A stretch of 64,000 nucleotides of DNA, taken from assembly GCF_029894425.1 (NCBI RefSeq), contig NZ_JARXYJ010000001.1, positions 6,778,501-6,842,500 of the forward strand, written 5' to 3'. The notes beneath the pieces are model-generated. The model did no database searches. It had not been told where the DNA came from and worked only from the letters and a program-made list of their open reading frames with translations. Numbering within the stretch: position 1 is the first letter of the stretch; every line of letters starts with the position of its first letter. The position numbers were made by a program, and so were the translations under genes. This document shows, piece by piece, positions 34,357-43,412 of the stretch. Source of the DNA: Streptomyces sp. SAI-127. GTDB taxonomy: Bacteria > Actinomycetota > Actinomycetes > Streptomycetales > Streptomycetaceae.

Positions 34357-35841
34357 GTGAGTGACAGCGACCCCTTCGACGAGATCATCGCCAACGAGAC
34401 CGACCGCGACCCCGATCTCGCGGTCATCGAGGCCGGCAGCCGCACCCTGCGCACCCAGGGCGCCCCGCCGGAGGCAGATGTGCCCGCACGCCCTGCCGAT
34501 CCCGAGGTCGACAAGGCCCTGCGTACGGTCGAGGCGGAGCTCGCCACCCGCTGGGGTGAGACCAAGCTGGAGCCCTCCGTCAGCCGCATCGCCGCGCTGA
34601 TGGACGTCCTGGGCGAGCCGCAGCGGTCGTACCCCTCGATCCACATCACGGGGACGAACGGCAAGACCTCCACGGCCCGCATGATCGAGGCCCTCCTCGG
34701 CGCCTTCGAACTGCGCACGGGCCGGTACACCAGCCCCCACGTCCAGTCGATCACCGAGCGCATCAGCCTGGACGGCGCCCCGATCTCGGCCGAGCGGTTC
34801 ATCGAGACGTACGAGGACATCAAGCCGTACGTCGAGATGGTCGACGGTCAGCAGCAGTACCGGCTGTCCTTCTTCGAGGTGCTGACCGGCATGGCGTACG
34901 CCGCCTTCGCGGACGCGCCCGTCGACGTCGCCGTCGTGGAGGTCGGCATGGGCGGCTCCTGGGACGCCACCAACGTCATCGACGGCACTGTCGCCGTGGT
35001 CACCCCCATCGACCTGGACCACACCGACCGGCTCGGCGAGACGCACGCGGCGATCGCCACCGAGAAGGCCGGGATCATCAAGCAGGACGCGACCGTCATC
35101 CTGGCCCAGCAGCCGGTCGATGCGGCGCAGGTGCTGCTGAAGAAGGCCGTCGAGGTCGACGCCACCGTCGCGCGTGAGGGCCTGGAGTTCGGGATCGTCT
35201 CGCGGCAGGTCGCCGTGGGCGGCCAGCTGGTGACCCTGCGCGGCCTCGGCGGCGAGTACGAAGAGGTGTACCTGCCGCTGCACGGCCCCTACCAGGCGCA
35301 CAACGCGGCCGTGGCGCTCGCTGCCGTGGAGGCGTTCTTCGGTGTGGGCGCCCAGCGCCCGGACCGCCTCGACATCGACACCGTCCGCAAGGCCTTCGCG
35401 GCCGTCTCCTCCCCGGGCCGCCTCGAAGTCGTACGTCGTTCCCCGACCGTCGTCCTGGACGCCGCCCACAACCCGGCGGGCGCCCGCGCCACCGCCGAAG
35501 CGGTCGGCGAGGCCTTCGACTTCAGCCGGCTCATCGGCGTGGTCGGCGCGAGCGGCGACAAGAACGTACGGGGGCTGCTCGAGGCCTTCGAGCCGATCTT
35601 CGCCGAGGTCGTGATCACACAGAACTCCAGTCACCGCGCGATGGACTCCGACGAGCTCGCCGCGATCGCCGTCGAGGTGTTCGGCGAGGAGCGCGTGCAG
35701 GTCGAACCGCGGCTGCCGGACGCGCTGGAGGAGGCGATCACGCTGGCCGAGGAGGACGGCGAGTTCGCGGGCGGCGGAGTACTCGTCACCGGGTCGGTCA
35801 TCACGGTCGGCGAGGCCCGGCTGCTGCTGGGAAGGGGCTGA
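34357..35841 (+). CDS. folC: Bifunctional folylpolyglutamate synthase/dihydrofolate synthase
   Basis: A 494-residue Mur-ligase-like enzyme that adds glutamate to dihydropteroate or folates. The ATP loop is ITGTNGKTSTARMIEALL at about residues 98-115, the substrate loop TSPHVQSITERISLDG follows, and AGIIKQDAT and LDAAHNPAGARA are the conserved C-lobe motifs. About 45 residues precede the catalytic core, a poorly conserved actinobacterial extension. GTG start with a promoter-like hexamer 6 bases upstream. A DUF4233 gene follows 9 bases later, so the two should be co-transcribed. Confidence 0.95.
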   Translation: MSDSDPFDEIIANETDRDPDLAVIEAGSRTLRTQGAPPEADVPARPADPEVDKALRTVEAELATRWGETKLEPSVSRIAALMDVLGEPQRSYPSIHITGTNGKTSTARMIEALLGAFELRTGRYTSPHVQSITERISLDGAPISAERFIETYEDIKPYVEMVDGQQQYRLSFFEVLTGMAYAAFADAPVDVAVVEVGMGGSWDATNVIDGTVAVVTPIDLDHTDRLGETHAAIATEKAGIIKQDATVILAQQPVDAAQVLLKKAVEVDATVAREGLEFGIVSRQVAVGGQLVTLRGLGGEYEEVYLPLHGPYQAHNAAVALAAVEAFFGVGAQRPDRLDIDTVRKAFAAVSSPGRLEVVRRSPTVVLDAAHNPAGARATAEAVGEAFDFSRLIGVVGASGDKNVRGLLEAFEPIFAEVVITQNSSHRAMDSDELAAIAVEVFGEERVQVEPRLPDALEEAITLAEEDGEFAGGGVLVTGSVITVGEARLLLGRG

Positions 35842-35850
35842 GTCCCGAGC

Positions 35851-36207
35851 ATGCGTACGCTCTGTGCTTCCACGCTGATCGGCGAGTTGTTCGTCATCGG
35901 CTTCGCGGGACTGGTCGCGATGAAGGACCCCGATCTGGCCACCTCCACGGTGTGGACGGTCAGTGGCATCGCCATGTTCCTGTGCCTCGCGCTGTGCGGG
36001 GTGGTGACCCGGCCCGGCGGCGTCGCGCTCGGCTGGGCGCTCCAGATCGCCCTGATCGCCTCCGGCTTCGTCGTGCCGACCATGTTCTTCATGGGCGCGA
36101 TCTTCGCGGCACTGTGGTGGGCCTCCGTGCACTACGGCCGGAAGATCGACGAGGCCAAGGCGAGATTCGCCGCCCAGGCCGACTCCCCTGCACCTGACGC
36201 TGTGTGA
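35851..36207 (+). CDS. DUF4233 membrane protein
   Basis: A 118-residue protein with three to four membrane segments (STLIGELFVIGFAGLVAM, GIAMFLCLALCGVV, GWALQIALIASGFVVPTMFF). It belongs to DUF4233, an actinobacterial family found between folC and ndk in this conserved order. Start ATG is 9 bases after the folC stop, and the folC end supplies GGAAGGGG as ribosome binding site. Function unknown. Confidence 0.9.
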   Translation: MRTLCASTLIGELFVIGFAGLVAMKDPDLATSTVWTVSGIAMFLCLALCGVVTRPGGVALGWALQIALIASGFVVPTMFFMGAIFAALWWASVHYGRKIDEAKARFAAQADSPAPDAV

Positions 36208-36271
36208 CGAGCGCACCGACACGCCCTGTAATCTCGTCCCACCGCACATGTCAGCAGGCAAGGAGCCCCTC

Positions 36272-36685
36272 GTGAGCCAGCGCACCCTCGTCCTCCTCAA
36301 GCCCGACGCCGTCCGTCGTGGCCTGACCGGCGAGATCATCAGCCGTATCGAGCGCAAGGCCGGCTGGCAGATCACCGCGCTGGAGCTGCGCACGCTGGAC
36401 CAGGACACGCTGGAGCAGCACTACGGCGAGCACAAGGGCAAGCCCTTCTACGAGCCGCTGGTGGAGTTCATGGCCTCCGGTCCGGTCGTCGCGCTGATCG
36501 TCGAGGGCGAGCGGGTCATCGAGGGCGTCCGCGCGCTGGCCGGCCCGACCGACCCGATCGCCGCCGCGCCCGGCTCCATCCGCGGCGACTTCGGTGTCAT
36601 CGTCCGCGAGAACCTGATCCACGCGTCCGACTCGGAGGAGTCCGCCGAGCGCGAGGTGAAGATCTTCTTCCCCGGGCGCGCATAG
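36272..36685 (+). CDS. ndk: Nucleoside diphosphate kinase
   Basis: A 137-residue enzyme moving phosphate from ATP to nucleoside diphosphates via phospho-His117 in NLIHASDSEESAEREV. The N-terminus SQRTLVLLKPDAVRRG is canonical. The GTG at 36272 with AAGGAG upstream is chosen over the in-frame ATG at 36248. A -10-like TAATCT lies at 36228-36233. A hairpin 60 bases past the stop ends the unit. Confidence 0.97.
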   Translation: MSQRTLVLLKPDAVRRGLTGEIISRIERKAGWQITALELRTLDQDTLEQHYGEHKGKPFYEPLVEFMASGPVVALIVEGERVIEGVRALAGPTDPIAAAPGSIRGDFGVIVRENLIHASDSEESAEREVKIFFPGRA

Positions 36686-36748
36686 GTCCGTGCGTAGGTT
36701 CAGTGGCATTTTCTGACAGGGCATCAGTTCATCCGCCCATCTGACCTG

Positions 36749-36774
36749 GGACGGCCGTACATTTTCGGCCGTCC
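36749..36774 (+). terminator. ndk terminator
   Basis: A 9-bp stem GGACGGCCG (36749-36757) with its complement at 36766-36774 and loop TACATTTT. Confidence 0.75.
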
Positions 36775-36896
36775 TTCGGCATATGCGTGCCGATAGGGGG
36801 AACGAGTGCCCCCTATGGACCGTCTCCACAAGCGGGCCGGCTTTACATCTGCTGACAATGGCGAAGACCCTCGCGCAGTGTTCGTGCAGGCGCGTC

Positions 36897-36902
36897 TACG
36901 AT
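36897..36902 (+). promoter_or_regulatory. -10 element upstream of mreB
   Basis: TACGAT lies 80 bases before the mreB start, in the 296-base ndk-mreB gap; no clear -35 partner is seen. This gap is the expected site of the mreB promoters and holds no gene. Confidence 0.35.
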
Positions 36903-36981
36903 GGAAGCCTTCACGTCACAGCACCCACTTCGCCGACCTGAAAAGCCCTCGAAAGCTCCCGGGAAGGCCAGACGAATCCTG

Positions 36982-38013
36982 ATGGGGAACTCAATGTCGT
37001 TCATCGGCCGTGACATGGCTGTCGACCTCGGGACCGCCAACACGCTGGTGTACGTCAGGGGTCGCGGGATCGTACTCAACGAGCCGTCCGTCGTCGCGAT
37101 CAACACCAACACCGGTGGCATCCTCGCGGTCGGCGCCGAAGCGAAGAAGATGATCGGGCGGACCCCCGGCAACATCGTTGCCGTGCGGCCGCTGAAGGAC
37201 GGCGTGATCGCCGACTTCGAGATCACCGAGCGGATGCTCCGCTACTTCATTCTGAAGATCCACAAGCGGCGGTATCTCGCGAGGCCGCGCGTCGTCGTGT
37301 GTGTCCCCTCGGGCATCACCGGCGTCGAGCGCCGCGCCGTCATCGAGGCGTCGTCCCAGGCCGGCGCCCGCCAGGTGCACATCATCGAGGAGCCCATGGC
37401 GGCCGCCATCGGTTCCGGCCTGCCGGTCCACGAGGCCACGGGCAACATGGTGGTGGACATCGGCGGCGGCACCACGGAGGTCGCGGTCATCTCGCTCGGC
37501 GGCATCGTCACCGCCCAGTCCATCCGCGTCGCGGGTGACGAACTGGACAACGCGATCATCCAGCACATCAAGAAGGAGTACTCCCTCCTTCTGGGTGAGC
37601 GGACGGCCGAGCAGATCAAGATCACGATCGGTTCGGCGTACGACCTCGACGCTGACGAGCACACCGAAATCCGCGGCCGGGACCTCGTCTCCGGGCTGCC
37701 CAAGACCGTCGTGATCTCGGCCGCCGAGGTCCGCAAGGCGATCGAGGAGCCCGTCAACGCGATCGTCGACGCCGTCAAGACGACCCTGGACAAGTGCCCG
37801 CCGGAGCTCTCCGGCGACATCATGGACCGCGGCATCGTCCTCACCGGCGGCGGCGCCCTGCTGCGCGGACTCGACGAGCGGCTGCGCCGGGAGACCGGCA
37901 TGCCGATCCACATCGCCGAGGACCCGCTCGACAGCGTGGCGCTCGGCTCCGGGAAGTGCGTCGAGGAGTTCGAGGCGCTGCAGCAGGTGCTGGACGCCCA
38001 GCCGCGCAGATGA
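36982..38013 (+). CDS. mreB: Rod shape-determining protein MreB
   Basis: A 343-residue bacterial actin that in Streptomyces acts mainly in aerial hyphae and spore-wall synthesis. Phosphate-1 motif [11 protein letters not shown], phosphate-2 [18 protein letters not shown], and adenosine motif [18 protein letters not shown] are all present. ATG at 36982 (MGNSMSFIG) is the usual annotated start; the in-frame ATG at 36994 has a better GGGGA site 5 bases upstream and could be the true one. It heads the mreBCD-mrdA-rodA cluster. A stable hairpin between mreB and mreC may cut the longer transcript. Confidence 0.97.
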   Translation: MGNSMSFIGRDMAVDLGTANTLVYVRGRGIVLNEPSVVAINTNTGGILAVGAEAKKMIGRTPGNIVAVRPLKDGVIADFEITERMLRYFILKIHKRRYLARPRVVVCVPSGITGVERRAVIEASSQAGARQVHIIEEPMAAAIGSGLPVHEATGNMVVDIGGGTTEVAVISLGGIVTAQSIRVAGDELDNAIIQHIKKEYSLLLGERTAEQIKITIGSAYDLDADEHTEIRGRDLVSGLPKTVVISAAEVRKAIEEPVNAIVDAVKTTLDKCPPELSGDIMDRGIVLTGGGALLRGLDERLRRETGMPIHIAEDPLDSVALGSGKCVEEFEALQQVLDAQPRR

Positions 38014-38027
38014 CGTAACTCTTCGAT

Positions 38028-38063
38028 TCCGCCGTACGAGATGATCTCCTCTCGTGCGGCGGA
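38028..38063 (+). terminator. Hairpin between mreB and mreC (possible attenuator)
   Basis: A 13-bp stem with one G.U wobble (38028-38040 with 38051-38063) lies 15 bases past the mreB stop. It could terminate part of the transcripts and make mreB more abundant than mreCD. No T-tract follows. Confidence 0.5.
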
Positions 38064-38128
38064 TCGTTGATATCGAGGCATAAGCTCCCACAAACGCAAC
38101 TCCAATAAGAAGGGCACGGCCGCCGCAC

Positions 38129-39076
38129 GTGAGGGACACACGAGAGAGCCGGCTGCTCCTGGTGCTGCTGATCGCCGTCGCGTTCGCGCTGATCACGGTC
38201 GACATCCGCGGCGGGGAGGACTCACCGGTCGACGGCGCCCGCCAGGCCGCGGCCGCCGTGTTCGGCCCGATCGAGGACAGTGTGTCGACCGCGGTCAATC
38301 CGGTCGGCAACGCCGTGTCGGCCGTCCGCGACTCCGGCGAGCGGCACGACCGGCTCGCCGCCTTGGAGAAGGAGAACGCGGCCCTCAAGGCGAGACTCGG
38401 CAGCGACGACCGCAACTCCAGCCGTCTCAAGCAGCTCGACAAGATGCTGAAGACCGCCGGCGAGGGTCAGTACGGCATCAAGGGCGCCGAGGTCATCGCC
38501 ATAGGAGCGGCCCAGGGCTTCTCCTGGACGATCACCGTCGACGTCGGCGCCAACGACGGCATCCGGCGCGACATGACCGTCCTCAACGGCGACGGCCTGG
38601 TCGGCCGCGTCACCACCGTCGGCCCGAACACCGCCACCGTGCTCCTCGCCAACGACCCCGACTTCACCGTCGGTACCCGCATGGAGGCCACCGACGAACT
38701 CGGCTTCGCCTCCGGCCAGGGCGACCGTCCGCTGCGCGTCGAACTCCTCAACGGCAAGGCCGAGGTGAAGAAGGGCGACCGTCTGGTCACCTTCGGCTCG
38801 CAGGCCGACAAGCCCTTCGTCCCCGGCGTCCCGGTCGGCGTGGTCTCCCGCGTCGACCCCTCAGGCGGCGACCTCACCCGCACCCTCTACGTCACGCCGT
38901 ACGTCAGCTTCACCAAGCTCGACATCGTCGGCGTCGTCGTCCAGGCCCCGAAGAAGGACCCGCGCGACACGGTGCTCCCGGCCAAACCGAAACCGACGCC
39001 CACGCCGACCGTGACGGTCACCGTCACCCCGTCCGCCAATGCGCCGGTCGACGGCGAGATCCAGCAAGAGCAGTAG
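38129..39076 (+). CDS. mreC: Rod shape-determining protein MreC
   Basis: A 315-residue bitopic protein: short cytosolic N-terminus, one membrane segment (LLLVLLIAVAFALITVDI, about 9-26), a coiled coil (ERHDRLAALEKENAALKARL, about 71-90) and the external beta-rich MreC domain. The C-terminus is a Pro/Thr-rich tail (KPKPTPTPTVTVTVTP). It links the MreB filament to the wall synthases PBP2 and RodA. GTG start with AAGAAGGG upstream. mreD follows after 11 bases. Confidence 0.95.
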   Translation: MRDTRESRLLLVLLIAVAFALITVDIRGGEDSPVDGARQAAAAVFGPIEDSVSTAVNPVGNAVSAVRDSGERHDRLAALEKENAALKARLGSDDRNSSRLKQLDKMLKTAGEGQYGIKGAEVIAIGAAQGFSWTITVDVGANDGIRRDMTVLNGDGLVGRVTTVGPNTATVLLANDPDFTVGTRMEATDELGFASGQGDRPLRVELLNGKAEVKKGDRLVTFGSQADKPFVPGVPVGVVSRVDPSGGDLTRTLYVTPYVSFTKLDIVGVVVQAPKKDPRDTVLPAKPKPTPTPTVTVTVTPSANAPVDGEIQQEQ

Positions 39077-39087
39077 GAGCTGTAGTC

Positions 39088-39765
39088 ATGCGCGTCAACC
39101 GGATCCTGCTGTCCTCCGCCCTGGTCGTGGTCGCCCTGGTCCTCCAGGTGAGCGTCCTCGCCCGCCTCCACCTCCCGGGCGCCGTCCCCGATCTGCTGCT
39201 CCTCACCGTCCTCGGCCTGGCTCTCGTCTACGGCCATGTCGGCGGTGCCCTCGTCGGCTTCGGCGCCGGTCTCCTCGCCGACCTCGCCCCGCCCGCCGAC
39301 CACGCGGCCGGCCGCTACGCCCTGGTGCTGTGCGTCATCGGCTACCTCGCCGGCCTCGCCAAACCGGAGAACGGCAGACTCAAGTCGGCCACCGGCCCCA
39401 TGGTCGTCGTGGTCGCCGCCGCCATCGGCACCACCCTGCTCTACGCCGGTGTCGGCGCCCTCGTCGGCGACACCGCCGCCCGCCATGTCGGCCTCGGCAG
39501 CCTGCTGTTCACGGCCGCCCTGTACGACCTGCTGCTCGCCCCCTTCGTCGTCCCCGGCATCATGGCGCTCGCCCGGCGCGCCGAGAACGACCCGCTCGCC
39601 GAGGCCGGCTCCGCGGCCAACTCGGCGAACATCTCCTCCGGGTGGCTGTCCTCGGGCACCGGTCTGAAGATCGGCGGCCAGCGGGGCGGCCTCGGGAGCC
39701 TGAAGACGAAGGCCCGGACCCGGACCGCGCGGGTGGGCCGCATCAAGGGGGTCAAGCGGCTGTGA
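39088..39765 (+). CDS. mreD: Rod shape-determining protein MreD
   Basis: A 225-residue integral membrane protein with about five to six segments, in the conserved position between mreC and mrdA. Its hydrophobic core (VVVALVLQVSVLARLHLPG, LLLLTVLGLALVYG) fits the family; the C-terminal 45 residues are a basic cytosolic tail (GQRGGLGSLKTKARTRTARV). AGGAG precedes the ATG. Confidence 0.92.
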   Translation: MRVNRILLSSALVVVALVLQVSVLARLHLPGAVPDLLLLTVLGLALVYGHVGGALVGFGAGLLADLAPPADHAAGRYALVLCVIGYLAGLAKPENGRLKSATGPMVVVVAAAIGTTLLYAGVGALVGDTAARHVGLGSLLFTAALYDLLLAPFVVPGIMALARRAENDPLAEAGSAANSANISSGWLSSGTGLKIGGQRGGLGSLKTKARTRTARVGRIKGVKRL

Positions 39766-39896
39766 GGGCGGGCGAGTTCAGCACGGGCAACTTCACCCGA
39801 ACGGGTGCGCCGGGGCGGAACGCGGGTTCACAGGTCCGCCGTTCATCATTCGTACGCGCACACACGTCGGCGCACTGAGAGGGGGCGGACACCGCA

Positions 39897-42152
39897 GTGA
39901 CCAACATCCCCGAGACCGGGCGGACCCCACGGGTCCAGATCCGGCTCGTCGTGATCCAGATCCTCGTCCTCTCGCTCCTCGGCACCCTCGGCGGCCGCCT
40001 CTGGTACCTCCAGATCCGCGAAGGCGACGAGTACGCCAAGGAAGCCTCCGGAAACCACGTCCAGCAGGTCGTCGACCCCGCGGTGCGCGGCTCGATCCTG
40101 GACGCCCGCGGAGTGCCCCTCGCGGACAACGAGACCCGGCTGGTGGTCTCCGCCTCCCGCACCGACCTGCTGAAGATGAACGACGACGGCAAGGCCGTCC
40201 TCGCCAAGCTGGGCAAGGTCCTCGGCATGTCCGCCAAGGAGGTCATGCAGAAGGTCCGGCTGTGCGACGCGAAGACACCCCAGCCCTGCTGGAACGGCTC
40301 GCCGTACCAGCCGATCCCCATCACCGACGAGGCCACCCCCAAGCAGGCCCTGCAGATCCGCGAGCGCGCCGAGGACTTCCCCGGCATCACCGCCGAACCC
40401 GAGGCCGTGCGCCGCTATGCCGCCCCTGCCAAGTCCAACGCCGCCCAGGTCCTCGGTTACCTCTCGCCGGTCACCGACGAGGAGATCACCAAGGCCCAGG
40501 ACACCGACTCGCCCTACCTGCGCTCCGACCAGGTCGGCCGCTCGGGCCTGGAGCGCCAGTACGACAAGCAACTGCGCGGCAAGGCCGGCGTCACCCGCTA
40601 CGAGGTCGACAACCTCGGCCGCGTCATCGGCCAGGCCGAGGCCGACGCGGCCCAGCCCGGCGCCAACCTCGTCACCAGCATCGACGCCCGCGTCCAGCGC
40701 GTCGCCGAGTACGAACTGAACGACGCGATGAAGGAAGCCCGCAAGCAGTTCGACGACAACACCGGCGAGAACTACAAGGCCGACTCGGGCGCGGTCGTCG
40801 TCATGGAGGCCAAGACCGGCCGCATCGTCGCCATGGCGTCCAACCCGACCTACGACCCCAACGCCTGGGTCGGCGGCATCTCCGCCAAGGACTACGCCAG
40901 GCTCACCGGCAAGAAGTCCAACTACCCCCTGCTCAACAGGGCCATACAGGGTCAGTCCGCGCCCGGCTCCACCTTCAAGGTGATCTCCACGGCCGCCGCA
41001 CTCGAAGCCGGCTACGACTTCAACGGCAACTACCCCTGCACGAGTTCGTACTCGGTCGGCGGTCAGGTCTTCAAGAACTTCGAGTCGGAGAACTTCGGCC
41101 CCATCTCGCTCGGCCGGGCCCTCGAGGTCTCCTGCGACACCGTCTTCTACGGCCTCGCCCACAGGGAATGGCAGAAGGACGGCGGGATCAACCCGAAGAA
41201 GGGCGAGCCCAAGGACTACTTCTTCAAGGCCGCCCACCAGTTCGGCCTCGGCAAGGAGACCGGCATCGACCTCCCCAACGAGGTCACCGGCCGTGTCCCC
41301 GACCGCCAGTGGAAGGAGTCGTACTGGAAGGCCAACAAGGACGGCTGGTGCAAGACCGGCAAGAAGGACGGCGACTACGTCCAGAAGATCGCGTACGAGA
41401 ACTGCCTAGAGGGCAACAAGATGCGCGCCGGTGACGAGATCAACTACTCCATCGGCCAGGGCGACACCCTCGTCACCCCGATCCAGATGGCCACGATCTA
41501 CGCGGCGATCGCCAACGGCGGCACCCTGTACGACCCGACCGTCGGCAAGGCCATCGTCAGCGCCGACGGCAAGGCGGTCGACGAGATCAAGCCCACCTCG
41601 CACGGCAAGCTGCCCATAAGCCGGACGAACCTGGCCAAGATGGACGAGGCCCTCGCCGGCGTCGCCACCCGCGGTACCGCCGCCTGGCGCTTCGCCCAGG
41701 TCGGCTGGCCCCAGGACAAGATCCCGATGCACGCCAAGACCGGTACCGCCGAGGTCTACGGCAAGCAGACGACGTCCTGGTTCGCCACGTACACCAAGGA
41801 CTACACGGTCGTCATGACGATCTCCCAGGGTGGTACGGGCTCCGGCGCCTCGGGCCCCGCCGTCCGCAACATCTACGACGCGCTGTACGGCGTCTCCGAC
41901 GACGGCACCATCAACAAGAAGAACGCACTGCTGCCGACCCCCGAGAAGAGCCTGCCGAAGGTCCAGACGGACGGGACCATCAAGTCCCCGAAGGTGCCCA
42001 AGGACCCGGCCAAGGACCAGCGGGCGAGCCAGGAGGGCGCGCCCGAGCCGGACGAGACACAGCAGGCGGCGACCGTGAACACGCCGACCACCGGGAACCG
42101 TGACACCCGGAGGCGGCGCCGCAAGAGGGGGAGCCGGAGGATGCTCACATGA
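39897..42152 (+). CDS. mrdA: Penicillin-binding protein 2, transpeptidase
   Basis: A 751-residue class B PBP that cross-links peptidoglycan. It has one N-terminal membrane segment (VVIQILVLSLLGTLGGRLWY), a dimerisation/pedestal domain, and the transpeptidase domain with nucleophile Ser358 in PGSTFKV, SCD from residue 412, and KTGTAEV from 614. The C-terminal 70 residues are a variable Lys/Pro/Glu-rich extension. GTG start with GAGGGGG upstream; the stop overlaps the rodA ATG (ATGA), so the SEDS polymerase and transpeptidase are made in concert. Confidence 0.96.
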   Translation: MTNIPETGRTPRVQIRLVVIQILVLSLLGTLGGRLWYLQIREGDEYAKEASGNHVQQVVDPAVRGSILDARGVPLADNETRLVVSASRTDLLKMNDDGKAVLAKLGKVLGMSAKEVMQKVRLCDAKTPQPCWNGSPYQPIPITDEATPKQALQIRERAEDFPGITAEPEAVRRYAAPAKSNAAQVLGYLSPVTDEEITKAQDTDSPYLRSDQVGRSGLERQYDKQLRGKAGVTRYEVDNLGRVIGQAEADAAQPGANLVTSIDARVQRVAEYELNDAMKEARKQFDDNTGENYKADSGAVVVMEAKTGRIVAMASNPTYDPNAWVGGISAKDYARLTGKKSNYPLLNRAIQGQSAPGSTFKVISTAAALEAGYDFNGNYPCTSSYSVGGQVFKNFESENFGPISLGRALEVSCDTVFYGLAHREWQKDGGINPKKGEPKDYFFKAAHQFGLGKETGIDLPNEVTGRVPDRQWKESYWKANKDGWCKTGKKDGDYVQKIAYENCLEGNKMRAGDEINYSIGQGDTLVTPIQMATIYAAIANGGTLYDPTVGKAIVSADGKAVDEIKPTSHGKLPISRTNLAKMDEALAGVATRGTAAWRFAQVGWPQDKIPMHAKTGTAEVYGKQTTSWFATYTKDYTVVMTISQGGTGSGASGPAVRNIYDALYGVSDDGTINKKNALLPTPEKSLPKVQTDGTIKSPKVPKDPAKDQRASQEGAPEPDETQQAATVNTPTTGNRDTRRRRRKRGSRRMLT

Positions 42153-43348
42153 CCGGGGCGAACAGCTTCCAGGTCTCCGGGTACGGCCCCGCGCGCGCGG
42201 GCTGGACCCGGCTGCTGGCCCGCGACTCGCTCGCCCGCCGGCTGGACTGGCCGATACTGTTCTCGGCCCTCGCCCTGTCCCTGATCGGCTCGGTCCTGGT
42301 CTTCTCGGCGACCCGCAACCGCACCGAGATCAACCAGGGCGACCCGTACTACTTCCTGATCCGCCACCTCATGAACACCGGCATAGGGTTCGCCCTGATG
42401 ATCGGCACGGTGTGGGTCGGCCACCGCACCCTGCGCACCGCCGTGCCCCTGCTCTACGGCGCCTCGCTCCTCCTGATCCTGCTGGTCCTCACCCCGCTGG
42501 GCTCCACGGTCAACGGCGCCCACTCCTGGATCGTGATCGGCGGCGGCTTCTCGCTCCAGCCCTCGGAGTTCGTGAAGATCACGATCATCCTGGGCATGGC
42601 GATGCTGCTCGCGGCCCGGGTCGACGCGGGCGACAAGCCCTATCCCGACCACCGCACCGTGCTCCAGGCCCTGGGCCTCGCCGCCGTACCGATGCTCATC
42701 GTGATGCTCATGCCCGACCTCGGGTCGGTCATGGTCATGGTCATCATCGTGCTCGGGCTGCTGCTCGCCTCCGGCGCCTCCAACCGATGGGTCTTCGGGC
42801 TGCTCGGCGCGGGTGCGGCCGGCGCGATCACGGTCTGGCAGCTGCACATCCTGGACGAGTACCAGATCGCCCGCTTCGCCGCCTTCGCCAACCCGAGCCT
42901 CGACCCGGCGGGCGTCGGCTACAACACGAACCAGGCGCGGATCGCCATCGGTTCGGGAGGCCTGACGGGCGCGGGCCTGTTCCACGGTTCGCAGACCACC
43001 GGCCAGTTCGTGCCGGAGCAGCAGACCGACTTCGTCTTCACCGTCGCCGGCGAGGAGCTGGGCTTCGTCGGCGCGGGCCTGATCATCGTCCTGCTCGGGG
43101 TCGTCCTGTGGCGGGCCTGCCGGATCGCCCGTGAGACGACCGAGCTGTACGGCACGATCGTGGCCGCCGGAATCGTGGCGTGGTTCGCCTTCCAGTCCTT
43201 CGAGAACGTCGGCATGACCCTCGGGATCATGCCGGTCACCGGTCTGCCGCTGCCGTTCGTGTCCTATGGAGGATCGTCGATGTTCGCTACGTGGGTCGCG
43301 GTGGGGTTGCTGCAGTCGATCAGAGTGCAGCGGCCGATGTCGGCGTAG
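42149..43348 (+). CDS. rodA: Peptidoglycan glycosyltransferase RodA, SEDS family
   Basis: A 399-residue polytopic membrane enzyme that polymerises lipid II with PBP2. Family signatures are WIVIGGGFSLQPSEFVKI (about 128-145), the large external loop, and NVGMTLGIMPVTGLPLPFVS (about 352-371) near the C-terminus. About 10 membrane segments are visible. The corresponding gene in the Streptomyces mre cluster is also called sfr. It is coupled to mrdA by a 4-base overlap. Confidence 0.95.
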   Translation: MTGANSFQVSGYGPARAGWTRLLARDSLARRLDWPILFSALALSLIGSVLVFSATRNRTEINQGDPYYFLIRHLMNTGIGFALMIGTVWVGHRTLRTAVPLLYGASLLLILLVLTPLGSTVNGAHSWIVIGGGFSLQPSEFVKITIILGMAMLLAARVDAGDKPYPDHRTVLQALGLAAVPMLIVMLMPDLGSVMVMVIIVLGLLLASGASNRWVFGLLGAGAAGAITVWQLHILDEYQIARFAAFANPSLDPAGVGYNTNQARIAIGSGGLTGAGLFHGSQTTGQFVPEQQTDFVFTVAGEELGFVGAGLIIVLLGVVLWRACRIARETTELYGTIVAAGIVAWFAFQSFENVGMTLGIMPVTGLPLPFVSYGGSSMFATWVAVGLLQSIRVQRPMSA

Positions 43349-43400
43349 GCATGGTCGGCCGGGTGGCGGCCGCCCTCTGCCGCAACCGCCCGCTGACCAC

Positions 43401-43406
43401 TAGATT
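43401..43406 (+). promoter_or_regulatory. -10 element of the CYTH-CHAD gene, leaderless arrangement
   Basis: TAGATT ends 6 bases before the ATG at 43413; the intervening CGAGGT is a weak ribosome site at best. Confidence 0.45.
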
Positions 43407-43412
43407 CGAGGT

